This document shows, in pieces, positions 51,243-61,042 of a stretch of DNA of 64,000 nucleotides. The notes under the pieces were generated by a model. The model saw only the letters and a list, made by a program, of their open reading frames with translations, was not told the DNA's origin and did no database searches. This DNA comes from an uncultured Clostridia bacterium (GTDB lineage Bacteria; Bacillota; Clostridia; Christensenellales; UBA3700), in assembly GCA_937880755.1 (NCBI GenBank), contig CALGRX010000017.1, forward strand, positions 1-64,000, read 5' to 3'. Each line of letters begins with the position of its first letter. Within the stretch, counting starts at the first letter, position 1. The position numbers and the translations under genes were made by a program.

Positions 51243-52700
51243 ATGACTATCAAAGCCAAGATTTTGACTGTATTTATTGTTGTCGCAATGCTTGCGGTAG
51301 GCGTTGGTGTAGGCGTGTATTACACCGTCACCAATACCGATGGCTATTTGGGTGATTATGCCGACCTGACGGCTAATGCCCAAGTCACCAAGACGAGTGA
51401 TACCGTCACCGTCAAGTTTGACGCCGAGCAGACCTTCAACACGGTAGTGCTCAAAGAGCGCGACAACAACGTCGAGCAGTTCGAGATGTATTATTTGGAC
51501 GGAGAGGACAACGAGATTTTCTTCTATCGTCAAGACCTCATCGGGCCATATCGGTATTGCGCTTTCGACAGTATCACGACAGACCAACTCATCGTCAAAA
51601 TCACGCCTATGGCTGGCAAGAGCGTCAAGATAAAGGACGTGGAAGTCTTTGATATCCACGGCTCCTACGACGACGACTTTAGAGTAACGGCGTACGTCGT
51701 TGCGCCTTACGTGCAAAAGATAGGGTCATTGCACCCCGAGCACTTCGAGGTCATCAATCACGTCAATCTCATCACTTGCACCTACTTTGACGAGTACGGC
51801 AATTTGTACTTCAACGACTTTGAGGTAGACGGAGTGCTCAAGGACGGACAAGAGATTTTCGAGACGGCGCTTGCCAACGTAAGGGCAGTTGCTCAGCCGG
51901 GCACGACCATAGTATGCACTATACTAGGACAAGACCTCAAGGGCAATAGGTATCCCAACGAAATACACGACTCTGCCTTTACCACCAACAAGGACAACTT
52001 GCTTAAGAACGCCACGGCTTTTTGTGAAAAGTACGACCTAGACGGGCTCTCCTTTGACTACGAATATCCTACCAATCCTACCGAGTACAAGCACCTTTTC
52101 GATTTTTGCGGAGCGTTGCAAGAGGCAATGCCACCGCAGAAACTCGTCACCGTAGCGCTCTGCTCGTGGGCAATTTACAAAATCGGTTTATTCGACCACA
52201 GCGGACTTGACAACGTGGATTGGGTAGAGGTGATGAACTACGACGAAACCTACGAAGAGCACGGCTATCATTCCACTTTTGCCGAGTCGGCATATCGTGG
52301 CATACGCGATATGGAGAACCTCAACGCTCTAACCCTCAATCTTCCGTATGCCTACACCGACATATCCAAGATTGATATGGGCGTACCTTTCTATTCTCGT
52401 CCTATCGACACTGCTCCGTTCTGGGGAAATTACAACGCGGTAGCTCATTCTCTCGGCAAGTTCGGCAATATCTACGACGGCAAAGTCGACGATTACGGCA
52501 ACCCTCTCGTAGACGGACAAGGCAACGAAGTCAAGAGATTGTACTACAACGGCTGGCAATTGGTGTACGACAAGACGGCGTTTGCCATCGACCACGGCGT
52601 GGGCGGACTAATGGTATGGCATTACACTTGCGACTTGCCGCCCGAGGACGACCTGTCGCTATGGATGGCAATGAAAGCGGCAATCGACGCTCGCAAATAA
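51243..52700 (+). CDS. Membrane-anchored GH18-family glycosidase
   Basis: 485 aa. N-terminal anchor (residues 5-27), a beta-sandwich discoidin-like domain (about 45-140) and a GH18 barrel with the catalytic motif LDGLSFDYEYP (DGxxxDxE), VMNYDETYEE (Tyr-Asp after the barrel strand) and GLMVWHY near the end. GH18 includes chitinases and endo-beta-N-acetylglucosaminidases. The extracellular position and the neighbouring symporter suggest amino-sugar glycan foraging. ATG 51243 follows GGGGGGAGAG. Confidence 0.85.
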   Translation: MTIKAKILTVFIVVAMLAVGVGVGVYYTVTNTDGYLGDYADLTANAQVTKTSDTVTVKFDAEQTFNTVVLKERDNNVEQFEMYYLDGEDNEIFFYRQDLIGPYRYCAFDSITTDQLIVKITPMAGKSVKIKDVEVFDIHGSYDDDFRVTAYVVAPYVQKIGSLHPEHFEVINHVNLITCTYFDEYGNLYFNDFEVDGVLKDGQEIFETALANVRAVAQPGTTIVCTILGQDLKGNRYPNEIHDSAFTTNKDNLLKNATAFCEKYDLDGLSFDYEYPTNPTEYKHLFDFCGALQEAMPPQKLVTVALCSWAIYKIGLFDHSGLDNVDWVEVMNYDETYEEHGYHSTFAESAYRGIRDMENLNALTLNLPYAYTDISKIDMGVPFYSRPIDTAPFWGNYNAVAHSLGKFGNIYDGKVDDYGNPLVDGQGNEVKRLYYNGWQLVYDKTAFAIDHGVGGLMVWHYTCDLPPEDDLSLWMAMKAAIDARK

Positions 52701-52720
52701 AGATTTGAATATAATAATAC

Positions 52721-52748
52721 AAAAAGACCGCTTTCTGCGGTCTTTTTG
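52721..52748 (+). terminator. Terminator of the GH18 gene
   Basis: AAAAAGACCGC/GCGGTCTTTTT. Confidence 0.88.
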
Positions 52749-52901
52749 TCGTATATCACAGCCTCTCGCATTTTTTAACTAAGTTGTCCGAAATATCAAA
52801 GATCTTATCAAAGCGACACGGTCTTTTGTTTTATTTTGTATCGATATCATATATTATATAATCAATACATAGTCGTTCAATTTTTAATATTATTCAATAT
52901 C

Positions 52902-53321
52902 CTAAATACTATAATCCACGCCTTGACCCACCAGCGAGTCGAGAGTAATGCCGTCAAGATATTCGTTGATAACTTTGTCGAGTCCCTTCCACACGCCGAG
53001 AGTTTTGCATTCGTTTTGTTTTGCGCAAGGCTCTGCGCCCTCTTTTAGGCACGCCACGGGAGCAAGCGAGCCTTCCGTCAATCTCAATATATCGCCCACG
53101 GTATAGTCGCAGGTGGCTTTGGTTAGCTTATATCCACCGCCTTTGCCTCTCAAACCGTTGAGCATTCCGCCTCTGGTGAGTATGACCAAAATGCTCTCCA
53201 AGTATTTTTCCGATATCTGTTGTCTACTTGCAATCTCGTCTAACGGGATATATCTTACGTTGCCGTTTTCGGCTATATCTATCATCACTCTCAGTGCGTA
53301 TCTTCCTCTCGTAGAAATCAT
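52902..53321 (-). CDS. Rrf2-family regulator (CymR/IscR-like)
   Basis: 139 aa. Winged helix MISTRGRYALRVMIDIAENG and QQISEKYLESILVILTRGGM with the typical LRGKGGGYKL wing. Three cysteines (ACLKEGAEPCAKQNEC) lie in the IscR cluster region but are spaced x7/x5, wider than IscR's x5/x5, so a 2Fe-2S cluster is possible, not certain. It is divergent from metY-cysK, which points to control of sulfur amino acid synthesis as CymR does. ATG 53321 follows GGAGG; an in-frame upstream start at 53393 has none. Confidence 0.85.
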   Translation of the reverse strand: MISTRGRYALRVMIDIAENGNVRYIPLDEIASRQQISEKYLESILVILTRGGMLNGLRGKGGGYKLTKATCDYTVGDILRLTEGSLAPVACLKEGAEPCAKQNECKTLGVWKGLDKVINEYLDGITLDSLVGQGVDYSI

Positions 53322-53386
53322 ATTTTTTTCCTCCGAAATCAGTGTAACACAAAACTTTTGAAAAAACAATAAATACACAAAACCTA

Positions 53387-53415
53387 TTGACATTCTATGT
53401 TTAATGTGATATTAT
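53387..53415 (+). promoter_or_regulatory. metY-cysK promoter
   Basis: TTGACA (53387-53392), 17-bp spacer, TATTAT (53410-53415). About 165 bases of leader follow, containing a possible 22-codon reading frame (53450-53518). The region also holds the divergent Rrf2 promoter. Confidence 0.75.
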
Positions 53416-53587
53416 CTACTCAACATAGCAACAAGGTAGGTTGAACAAAATGCAAAATTACTTCACAAAGCTAGTGCGACATAACTTCAGATTCGGGCGA
53501 ATGCGATGTCTACGTTGACAAAACGTTGCAAAATAGTAATCACAAAAAATCAAAACGCAAAAAACCGAAAAAAGAGAAATAAATATT

Positions 53588-54877
53588 ATGGCTAAATATA
53601 GATTCGAAACACAACAACTTCACGTAGGGCAAGAGACGCCCGATATAGCAACCGATTCGAGAGCGGTTCCTATCTATGCAACCACGTCTTACGTTTTCAA
53701 AGATTGCGCGCAAGCGGCAGGCAGATTCGGACTCACCGATGCGGGCAACATCTACGGTAGACTTACCAATTCCACCCAAGACGTTCTCGAAAAGAGAATA
53801 GCCGCTTTAGAGGGCGGAGTAGCGGGACTTGCACTCGCTTCGGGCGCCGCAGCGATAACTTACACCATACAAGCATTGGCTCAAAACGGCGGACACGTCG
53901 TATCGCAAAAGACGATATACGGTGGCAGTTACAATCTATTGCAACACACCTTGCCGGCTTTTGGTATCACCACGACCTTTGTCAATATCCACAATCTAGC
54001 CGAGGTAGAGAAGGCAATACAAGACAATACCAAACTCATTTACATTGAAACTTTGGGCAACCCAAACAGCGACATACCGGACATTGACGCATTGGCAAAA
54101 CTTGCACACAAATACTCTTTGCCACTCGTCGTAGACAACACATTCGGCACGCCTTTCCTCATCAGACCGATAGAGCACGGCGCAGACATCGTAGTTCATT
54201 CGGCAACTAAATTTATCGGCGGACACGGTACAACTCTCGGCGGTATTATCGTAGACTCGGGCAAATTCGATTGGGAGAAGTCGGGCAAATTCCCCGCTAT
54301 TACCGACCCTACGCCAAGTTATCACGGCGTATCCTTTACCAAGGCGGTAGGTGCAGTGGCGTTCGTCACCTATATCAGAGCTATTTTGCTCAGAGATACG
54401 GGTGCGACTATATCTCCGTTTGCGGCATTTTTGCTCTTGCAAGGCACCGAAACATTGTCTTTGAGACTCGAGCGTCACGCCTACAACACCGCCAAGGTAG
54501 TAGAATATCTATCCAAGCATAGATTGGTAGCCAAGGTAAATCACCCTTCACTTCCCGACCACCCGGACAACGCCTTGTATCGCAAATATTTCCCTAACGG
54601 GGGAGGGTCGATATTCACTTTTGACATCAAGGGCGGACAAAAAGAAGCTCACAAGTTTATCGACAACCTCAAGATTTTCTCGTTGCTTGCCAACGTAGCC
54701 GACGTCAAGAGCTTGGTCATTCACCCTGCGACCACTACGCACAGCCAACTCAACGAGCAAGAATTGGAGGAGCAGAACATCAAACAAAGTACAATCAGAC
54801 TTTCTATCGGCACCGAGCATATCGATGATATTTTGGAAGATTTAGAACAAGCATTCAAAGCAGTAGAGGAGGATTAA
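53588..54877 (+). CDS. metY: O-acetylhomoserine sulfhydrylase
   Basis: 429 aa, PLP enzyme of the Cys/Met metabolism family. TQQLHVGQETPD and PIYATTSYVF at the N-terminus, LASGAAAITYTIQAL, VVDNTFGTPF and the PLP lysine in HSATKFIGGHG (about 205-215). It makes homocysteine (or methionine from methanethiol) from O-acetylhomoserine. It is followed after two bases by cysK. Confidence 0.92.
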   Translation: MAKYRFETQQLHVGQETPDIATDSRAVPIYATTSYVFKDCAQAAGRFGLTDAGNIYGRLTNSTQDVLEKRIAALEGGVAGLALASGAAAITYTIQALAQNGGHVVSQKTIYGGSYNLLQHTLPAFGITTTFVNIHNLAEVEKAIQDNTKLIYIETLGNPNSDIPDIDALAKLAHKYSLPLVVDNTFGTPFLIRPIEHGADIVVHSATKFIGGHGTTLGGIIVDSGKFDWEKSGKFPAITDPTPSYHGVSFTKAVGAVAFVTYIRAILLRDTGATISPFAAFLLLQGTETLSLRLERHAYNTAKVVEYLSKHRLVAKVNHPSLPDHPDNALYRKYFPNGGGSIFTFDIKGGQKEAHKFIDNLKIFSLLANVADVKSLVIHPATTTHSQLNEQELEEQNIKQSTIRLSIGTEHIDDILEDLEQAFKAVEED

Positions 54878-54879
54878 TT

Positions 54880-55812
54880 ATGAGTGCAATTTATCAATCG
54901 GCAGACAGTCTCATCGGCAAAACGCCTTTGTTGAGACTCAACAAAATAGAAAAGCAACTTGGTCTTAAGGCGGCAATTATTGCCAAACTTGAGTACATCA
55001 ACCTTTCGGGCTCTATAAAAGACAGAGTTGCCAAGGCAATGATAGACGACGCGGAGAAGAGCGGAAAACTCAAACCGGGCAGCACGATTATTGAACCGAC
55101 TTCCGGCAATACCGGTATAGGTCTGGCAGCGGTAGGCAGAGCAAAGGGCTACAGAGTAGTTATCGTTATGCCGGAGACGATGTCGGTGGAACGTAGACAA
55201 CTCATCAAGGCATACGGGGCAGAAATCGTCCTAAGCGACGGCTCCAAGGGTATGAAAGGCGCAATCCAGAAGGCAAACGAACTTGCGGCAACGATACCGG
55301 GCAGTTTCATACCTTCACAGTTTGACAACCCTGCAAACCCTCAAACTCACTTTGAGAACACGGGCGTAGAAATTTACGACGATACCGACGGACAGGTAGA
55401 TATCTTCGTGTCGGGTGTCGGCACGGGCGGTACCATAACGGGTGTTGGTAAATATCTCAAATCCAAGAAACCTTCCGTTGAAGTGGTAGCGGTAGAGCCT
55501 GCAACTTCGGCAGTCCTATCTACGGGCGTAGCGGGCGCGCACAAGATACAAGGAATAGGCGCGGGATTCATTCCTAACGTTTTGGACACGGGCGTTTATG
55601 ACAAGATTATTGCAGTCTCCAACGAAGAGGCCTTCGAGAAAGGCAAACTTATAGCCACAGTAGAAGGCGTATTGGTTGGCATCTCATCGGGAGCCGCTTT
55701 GGCAGCCGCCATCCAATTGGCGCAACAAAAAGAGAATGAGGGCAAAAATATAGTCGTCGTATTCCCTGACGGTGGGGATAGGTATCTATCAACTCCACTC
55801 TTCGCCGATTGA
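54880..55812 (+). CDS. cysK: Cysteine synthase (O-acetylserine sulfhydrylase)
   Basis: 310 aa. PLP lysine in NLSGSIKDRVAKAM (about 46), substrate loop PTSGNTGIGLA, GVGTGGTITGVGKYLK and GISSGAAL. It forms cysteine from O-acetylserine and sulfide. The Ser before GSIKDR follows the usual PG(S/G)SxKDR form with an N-L-S change. Operon with metY, probably under the Rrf2 regulator. Confidence 0.95.
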   Translation: MSAIYQSADSLIGKTPLLRLNKIEKQLGLKAAIIAKLEYINLSGSIKDRVAKAMIDDAEKSGKLKPGSTIIEPTSGNTGIGLAAVGRAKGYRVVIVMPETMSVERRQLIKAYGAEIVLSDGSKGMKGAIQKANELAATIPGSFIPSQFDNPANPQTHFENTGVEIYDDTDGQVDIFVSGVGTGGTITGVGKYLKSKKPSVEVVAVEPATSAVLSTGVAGAHKIQGIGAGFIPNVLDTGVYDKIIAVSNEEAFEKGKLIATVEGVLVGISSGAALAAAIQLAQQKENEGKNIVVVFPDGGDRYLSTPLFAD

Positions 55813-55957
55813 ATATTTGACGACGTATTTACTTCGTAATACTTTGTCGAGTTTGCGGTAGCGTGTCGGTCACATACAACAAGTATGTTTCCTCACGCCG
55901 TCCTCACTCTCCTTGTCTTGCTCGTATCTCCACCGTCAACGATAGCACGACAAAAAT

Positions 55958-55981
55958 GCACCTATGGATTTTCCATAGGTG
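55958..55981 (-). terminator. Terminator of tRNA-Thr
   Basis: GCACCTATGG/CCATAGGTGC; on the minus strand it is followed by ATTTTTG. The 55813-55957 stretch before it holds no gene I can support. Confidence 0.8.
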
Positions 55982-55987
55982 CTAATA

Positions 55988-56063
<76 letters not shown>

Positions 56064-56106
56064 AATTTAGTTTGCTCACTTATTATATAGGACAAAATTG
56101 TCTTTG

Positions 56107-57039
56107 TCAATGTTTTGACTTTATTTTTCTCAAATCTATTCCGTCAATATAGGTAGCGAAAGCGTATGGTTTATTGCAAATGCGAGAAAAAGCCCTTTCG
56201 CCGTATCTATTGATGAATTGATCGGCAGTAAGGTTGGTGGACAAAATGGTCTTTTTTCCGTGGCTTATACGCCAGTCGACTATCGACAAAAAGTATTCGA
56301 GCGACACGTTTTTATACATTGGCTCTGTGCCTAAGTCGTCTATTATTAGCAAATCGCATTGGAATAGACAATCGAACAGTTCGTTCATCGTTTGTTCGTT
56401 TGAGGTGTGTTTGGCTAAAGTAATTCTACCCAATTCAAACGCCGTCACGTATATAACGTACTTGCCGTTTTCTATCATTTTGTTGGCAATGCAAGAGAGT
56501 AGGGAGGTTTTACCTATACCTACCGTACCTGAAATATAAAACGAGAGCAATTTTGAGCTGTCAAAGTTGTCGCAAAACTTTTGGAACATAGGGTATAGCT
56601 CTTGCATTTTTTCGTTTACGCCCAATTCTTCAAATCTATTGTCTTCAAATCTAAAGTCGGGCAACGGTGAAAAACGCGCTTTATCTCTTAACAATTCTAT
56701 ATATGCCTTAAGGAAACATTTGCAAGGTTTATCGTCCACCCAACCCTTATCTTGACAAATAGGGCATTGATAGTGAGGCTCAATGTCTATGTTGTGGTTT
56801 GTTACGTATTCGTCGTAGGCTTTGGTGGCTTCGTCCAAGCGTTGTCTTAGGTCGCCCGCATCCAACTTGTAGACGCTTCTTCTAGACAGTTCGTTTTCGA
56901 GGCTTCTTTTGGCAGTATACAACTCGCAAAAACGCCTATCTTGCATAGCGCTGGCAACGCGAACCGAACGGTCGTGTTCGGCTTGTAGGCGCTTATTGCT
57001 AAATTTGGCGTTGAGTTTAGTTATAAATTGTTTATCCAT
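56107..57039 (-). CDS. DnaC/DnaI-like helicase loader ATPase
   Basis: 310 aa. An N-terminal helical domain with a zinc site (CPICQDKGW...CKC, about 93-108) as in DnaI, then an AAA+ domain: Walker A GTVGIGKTS (about 170), Walker B LLIIDDLG, and the sensor STNLT. Loaders of this type place the replicative helicase on DNA. The start overlaps the stop of the DnaD-like gene (TAATG), the usual Firmicute pairing. Confidence 0.88.
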   Translation of the reverse strand: MDKQFITKLNAKFSNKRLQAEHDRSVRVASAMQDRRFCELYTAKRSLENELSRRSVYKLDAGDLRQRLDEATKAYDEYVTNHNIDIEPHYQCPICQDKGWVDDKPCKCFLKAYIELLRDKARFSPLPDFRFEDNRFEELGVNEKMQELYPMFQKFCDNFDSSKLLSFYISGTVGIGKTSLLSCIANKMIENGKYVIYVTAFELGRITLAKHTSNEQTMNELFDCLFQCDLLIIDDLGTEPMYKNVSLEYFLSIVDWRISHGKKTILSTNLTADQFINRYGERAFSRICNKPYAFATYIDGIDLRKIKSKH

Positions 57040-58499
57040 TATACTAGTTCTCCCAAGTCGTCTATACTACTAAAGAATGCAGATAGTTCTTCTTTGGTAT
57101 ATTTTCTGTCGCTCACGTTAAAATAACTACACTTATTGTTGCCAATAGTTTCATTTTTTTCGGTGGTTTTATTACTATACGCCTTGATTGCCTCCAAGTT
57201 GTCGAGCCCTGCTTGTCTCCAGCGCGATATCAAAGAATGTACGTTGCCCATAGGGTAGTTCTTGCCCACGCTAAGAGAACAAGCGTATAGTATAATCTCG
57301 TCGTCGACGCACCAAGACTTCCACACGGCGTATTGTTCTCTATCGGTTTTATTGACTGTGCGACAAGTACCGCAAGCCTCCAACAATTTGGCGATAGTTT
57401 TGTCGATATCGGCAAGCTCGGATAGGTATTCGTTGATAGCTTGCACGCTCAGTCTACCTTCTTTGACGAACTTATTTGCCACGTGGTTCATACCTTCCAG
57501 CGTGCGTATAGAGGTGGAGAAACAGTATTCCGCTATCAATAGGATAGCGTCCTCTTCCAAGCCTTTGACAAGCCAAGGCGAGATATATTTTTCCACCACG
57601 CTTTCTACGTTTTCGTAGAATAGTCCTAGGTTCTTATTGACGGCAATGGCGAGGTCTTTGAGGTGTTGCTTGTTTTTGATATAAGCCACCGCTTCGTTTT
57701 GACTTACGGCGTTGTTGCGGAAGCACTCGTCCAGCATAGCGTCGAGCTTAGCCATACTCGTCTTGATTTTTGCCGTCTTGATTACGGCTAACACCGTCTG
57801 CAATTCAAAGCCCCAATTTTTGGTCCATTTGATATATAGGTCTTTGTCGTCCACGCTCATGTCCGACTTTTTGTTTAGGGCTTTTCCTACTGCTCGCAGT
57901 CCTTCGCTAGTTAGCTCCAGCATAGTTATACGCGCTTCCACGTCTTCGATGCTTCTCACGCCGTCGCTCAGCCAATTTTTAGCTACTGCAATGACGTAAT
58001 TAGCTTTGATTTTTTCGTTTTTGATACCGACGCAATAGCGAGCAATCATCAATAGCACTTCGGGTGCCATTTTGCTCTCTTCCAAAAATTCGTAGTAAGG
58101 AAGATATTGCGAAGGAAGGGTAAGATTTTCGCCGAATATGCTCTCTAGTTGTCTATTGAATTCTGCGTATTTCTCTGCTTTATAGTGCTTTTTGAAGCCC
58201 GCCTGCGAGAGGGTGTTGTACTTGACAGAGAGAGGAGAAAGCCCCGTCACGCTCACCAAGCCAAGTTCCGCCAAACCGCTATACGCTTTTTCCACGTCCT
58301 CGGCTTGCAACTCTAGTACGGCGCACATATTGTCCACGCAGTTGTCAACCGACATCGGACAAGTGGACAAATACAAGCCGTAGAGGTACACCTTGAGTTG
58401 TATCTCGTCGCACAGTGGCATATAATCGGTTATAAACTTGTTTTTCAGCAACGTATATCCGTTGTCGTCCAGCGTTGCCGAGGTTGTGCAAAAATTCAT
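57039..58499 (-). CDS. DnaD-like replication protein with four repeat-like units
   Basis: 486 aa. The N-terminal 100 residues resemble a winged helix. Four segments then share the DnaD-domain pattern (aromatic, WGF/ALE helix, long helix, final Y/W): about 130-195 (YLPYYEFLEES), 222-275 (YIKWTKNWGFEL), 300-370 (PWLVKGLEEDAIL) and 395-445 (YAVWKSWCVDDEI). DnaD/DnaB proteins remodel DNA and recruit the helicase; most have one or two such units. It is coupled to the DnaI-like gene, together the primosome loader. Confidence 0.82.
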   Translation of the reverse strand: MNFCTTSATLDDNGYTLLKNKFITDYMPLCDEIQLKVYLYGLYLSTCPMSVDNCVDNMCAVLELQAEDVEKAYSGLAELGLVSVTGLSPLSVKYNTLSQAGFKKHYKAEKYAEFNRQLESIFGENLTLPSQYLPYYEFLEESKMAPEVLLMIARYCVGIKNEKIKANYVIAVAKNWLSDGVRSIEDVEARITMLELTSEGLRAVGKALNKKSDMSVDDKDLYIKWTKNWGFELQTVLAVIKTAKIKTSMAKLDAMLDECFRNNAVSQNEAVAYIKNKQHLKDLAIAVNKNLGLFYENVESVVEKYISPWLVKGLEEDAILLIAEYCFSTSIRTLEGMNHVANKFVKEGRLSVQAINEYLSELADIDKTIAKLLEACGTCRTVNKTDREQYAVWKSWCVDDEIILYACSLSVGKNYPMGNVHSLISRWRQAGLDNLEAIKAYSNKTTEKNETIGNNKCSYFNVSDRKYTKEELSAFFSSIDDLGELV

Positions 58500-58654
58500 A
58501 AAACTCCTTGAAGTAGCGATAAAAATGTGTTACAATCAAACTGCAGTATATAAAATAATACCATATTTATCAAAAATATCAAGTCTTTTGTCGAAAAGTT
58601 TTTTTGTATACAAAATATAGTGTCCAATGACTTTTTAGACCACAACGAGGGCAA

Positions 58655-59593
58655 ATGGCAATTATATCAATCAAGGGTCTTACCAAGACGTATAAGACCA
58701 AAAACAAAACGGCTAGCAAGCTTGACAGTCAACGTATCACGGCTGTCGACAACGTGACCTTGGATATCGAAGAGGGCGAAATTTTCGGGCTTGTCGGTTC
58801 CAACGGCGCCGGCAAAACCACGCTCATCAAGCTTATGCTCGGGCTTACTAAGGCCGACGGCGGTAACGTGACGATATGCGGATACGATAGCGCCAAGGAC
58901 AGCGAACAAGTCTTGTCAAGGGTAGGTGCAATAGTAGAAGAACCTACCCTTTTCAAGGATATGACGGGTATGCAAAACCTTAGGTTGCTTGCAAAGCTTG
59001 GCGGCGGATTGCCACAGTCAAGGATAGACCAAGTGGTGGAGATTGTCGGCTTGAAGGAGCGTATCAACACCAAGTTTTCCACCTATTCTTTGGGCATGCG
59101 TCAAAGACTCGGCATTGCGCAGGCGATAATGCACTCTCCTAAGGTATTGTTGCTAGACGAGCCAATCAACGGCTTCGATCCTCAAGGCATAATCGAGATG
59201 AGAGATATTTTACGTAGACTAGCCAAAGAATACGGCACGACGATACTCATATCCTCGCATATTTTGTCGGAGCTCGAAGAGTTGTGCGACAGAGTTGGCA
59301 TAATGAAGCAAGGTAAACTCATTGCCGTCGACACGCTTGCCAATCTTCAAAAGGACAACAGCGAGATTATTTTGCGCTTGACTTGTAGCGACGTTGTCAT
59401 GGCGGCGCAAATCATCGGAGAGTTGGAGGGCATACAAGTCAAGATTGTTGACCAATACGTCTACGTCAAATGCGCGACGGAGCAACAAATAAGCGACGTC
59501 ACGGCGGCGTTGGTCGGGGCAGGCGTAGCCATTACTTCTATCAACACCAAGAAGAAAACGCTAGAACAGATTTATATGGAGACGGTAAAATGA
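58655..59593 (+). CDS. ABC transporter ATPase
   Basis: 312 aa. Walker A GSNGAGKTT (about 49-57), signature TYSLGMRQR, Walker B VLLLDEPINGFDP, and H-loop ISSHILSELEEL. The C-terminal 90 residues are an additional domain typical of bacitracin/lantibiotic or Na+ exporter ATPases (CcmA-like). It pairs with the permease that overlaps its stop. Confidence 0.9.
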   Translation: MAIISIKGLTKTYKTKNKTASKLDSQRITAVDNVTLDIEEGEIFGLVGSNGAGKTTLIKLMLGLTKADGGNVTICGYDSAKDSEQVLSRVGAIVEEPTLFKDMTGMQNLRLLAKLGGGLPQSRIDQVVEIVGLKERINTKFSTYSLGMRQRLGIAQAIMHSPKVLLLDEPINGFDPQGIIEMRDILRRLAKEYGTTILISSHILSELEELCDRVGIMKQGKLIAVDTLANLQKDNSEIILRLTCSDVVMAAQIIGELEGIQVKIVDQYVYVKCATEQQISDVTAALVGAGVAITSINTKKKTLEQIYMETVK

Positions 59594-60588
59594 AGAGCTT
59601 TTCCAATGCCTTTGCGGGCGAGTGTTTCAAAATATTCAGAAAGGGCAAGATATTTATTTTGCTCGGCGTGCTCGTAGCGTTAGCGCTTCTGCTTACCTTT
59701 GGCTACGAGATATTGCAAGATTTTGGCGGTGCGTTCGATATCAATATTGATATGGAAACGATAGACGAAGAGATAGCTATGCTAGAGGAGAATATTGCCA
59801 ACTATACTCCCGCTATCAAGGACGGACTTGTGAACAACTCGTTGTACGAGCTCAAGGCAACTTTGGCGTATCTCAAATATCTCAAAGCTAACAATTTGCG
59901 CTCCGGCGACTTTGTCGTAGCAGGTCAAGAGGGGTTGGATAGCGCAGGCTATATTGACGCCGTTCTCAACTCGGCGTTTAGCATAATCACGCTTTTTGCA
60001 GTAATAATAATTTGCAGAAGTTGGGGTGGAGAAAAGTCCGACGGCACTCTCAAAATGCAATTATTGCGACCCGTCGGTAGAAAAAAGATGTACGGCGCCA
60101 AAGTGCTCAGCGTTTGGTGTATCAGCGCGCTGGCATTTATCGCCTTGATATTGTTTGCACAAATAGTAGCTATGATCAAGTTCAGCGTTGCCACCAAGAA
60201 GGTGATTTACGTCTTAGGTGCAACTAAAGTGGGCGTGATGCCTTATATGGGGTATCTTGCTTTGCAGATAGTATTCAAGCTGTTCGCGCTATTTGCATAT
60301 ATCCAATTCGGCGCGTTAATGTGCAATCTTACGTGGAAAAAGGGCAACGGCATGGCGCTTGCAATTTTGGCGTGCATATTTGCTTCCAACTTGGAGACGT
60401 TGCTCGGCTACCTTTACGTGGGCTACGTAGGTATGTTTATCAACCTCGAATTTATGTCGGCTCTCAGCTTGACGGGTCCTGCACTCAGAGGTATGAATCT
60501 CGTTTCGATGATAATCATATCTATGGTCTATCAAGTAGCCTTTGCCATATTCAATCTCTATCACGCCGAGCGTTGCGATTTAGCTTAA
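59590..60588 (+). CDS. ABC-2-type permease
   Basis: 332 aa. Six or so membrane segments, with a large extracellular loop (about 45-130) after the first and GGEKSDGTLKMQLLRPVGRK, the typical cytoplasmic ABC-2 motif. It overlaps the ATPase by four bases (ATGA). Substrate unknown; related systems export peptides, antibiotics or lipids. Confidence 0.8.
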   Translation: MKSFSNAFAGECFKIFRKGKIFILLGVLVALALLLTFGYEILQDFGGAFDINIDMETIDEEIAMLEENIANYTPAIKDGLVNNSLYELKATLAYLKYLKANNLRSGDFVVAGQEGLDSAGYIDAVLNSAFSIITLFAVIIICRSWGGEKSDGTLKMQLLRPVGRKKMYGAKVLSVWCISALAFIALILFAQIVAMIKFSVATKKVIYVLGATKVGVMPYMGYLALQIVFKLFALFAYIQFGALMCNLTWKKGNGMALAILACIFASNLETLLGYLYVGYVGMFINLEFMSALSLTGPALRGMNLVSMIIISMVYQVAFAIFNLYHAERCDLA

Positions 60589-60655
60589 TAGATAGGCTAA
60601 TATACGATTTTAGCGACACGTATCGAGTTTTTTCGAGTTTTTAAGTAGAGGACTG

Positions 60656-60913
60656 CTATTCTTTGCAGTCCTCTACTATCAATATATCGCCGTCAAAACT
60701 TTCTACGAAGTCGTCTTTTTTGAATTTGGCGTTGTGGAAATCTACGAAGTTGCGATAGTGCGTAGGCAATACTATCGGAGTAGGCAAATCGAGGTCGTGA
60801 CATATTTCTCTTAGTACTTCTTCGAGGTCGGCGAGACACCCGACGTTGTTGCAAACGACTATTTTGTCCTTTATCATTTTGTTGTCTTCTAACAATCGTA
60901 TCCACAGTTTCAT
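60656..60913 (-). CDS. Small protein, possible fragment of a conserved family
   Basis: 85 aa, starting MKLWIRLLEDNKMIKDKIVV. It contains VVCNNVGCLADLEEVLREIC and ends in an acidic strand (FDGDILIVEDC). No family is recognised. The last codons coincide with an inverted repeat (AGGACTGC/GCAGTCCT). A start at 60982 would add a Tyr-rich, unlikely leader. Confidence 0.5.
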   Translation of the reverse strand: MKLWIRLLEDNKMIKDKIVVCNNVGCLADLEEVLREICHDLDLPTPIVLPTHYRNFVDFHNAKFKKDDFVESFDGDILIVEDCKE

Positions 60914-60990
60914 AGATATATTGTACGCAAATTTTGTCCTAATTGTCAACGAATAGTAATAGTAGTAACTTTTGTTTGTCAAAAAGGACT

Positions 60991-61019
60991 TGACAAAACT
61001 AGGTTATACGATTAAAATA
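60991..61019 (+). promoter_or_regulatory. rex promoter
   Basis: TTGACA (60991-60996), 17-bp spacer, TAAAAT (61014-61019). Confidence 0.6.
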
Positions 61020-61042
61020 ATTATAATATTTTAGGGGGCGTT

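Noticed and set aside
55813..55957. Pyrimidine-rich stretch after cysK (TCCTCACTCTCCTTGTCTTG) as a gene or regulatory RNA
   Set aside because: No start signal or convincing fold; it might be a dispersed repeat, but only one copy is visible here.
60645..60674. Inverted repeat AGGACTGC/GCAGTCCT as a terminator
   Set aside because: No T run on either strand and the stem overlaps coding sequence; left unassigned.
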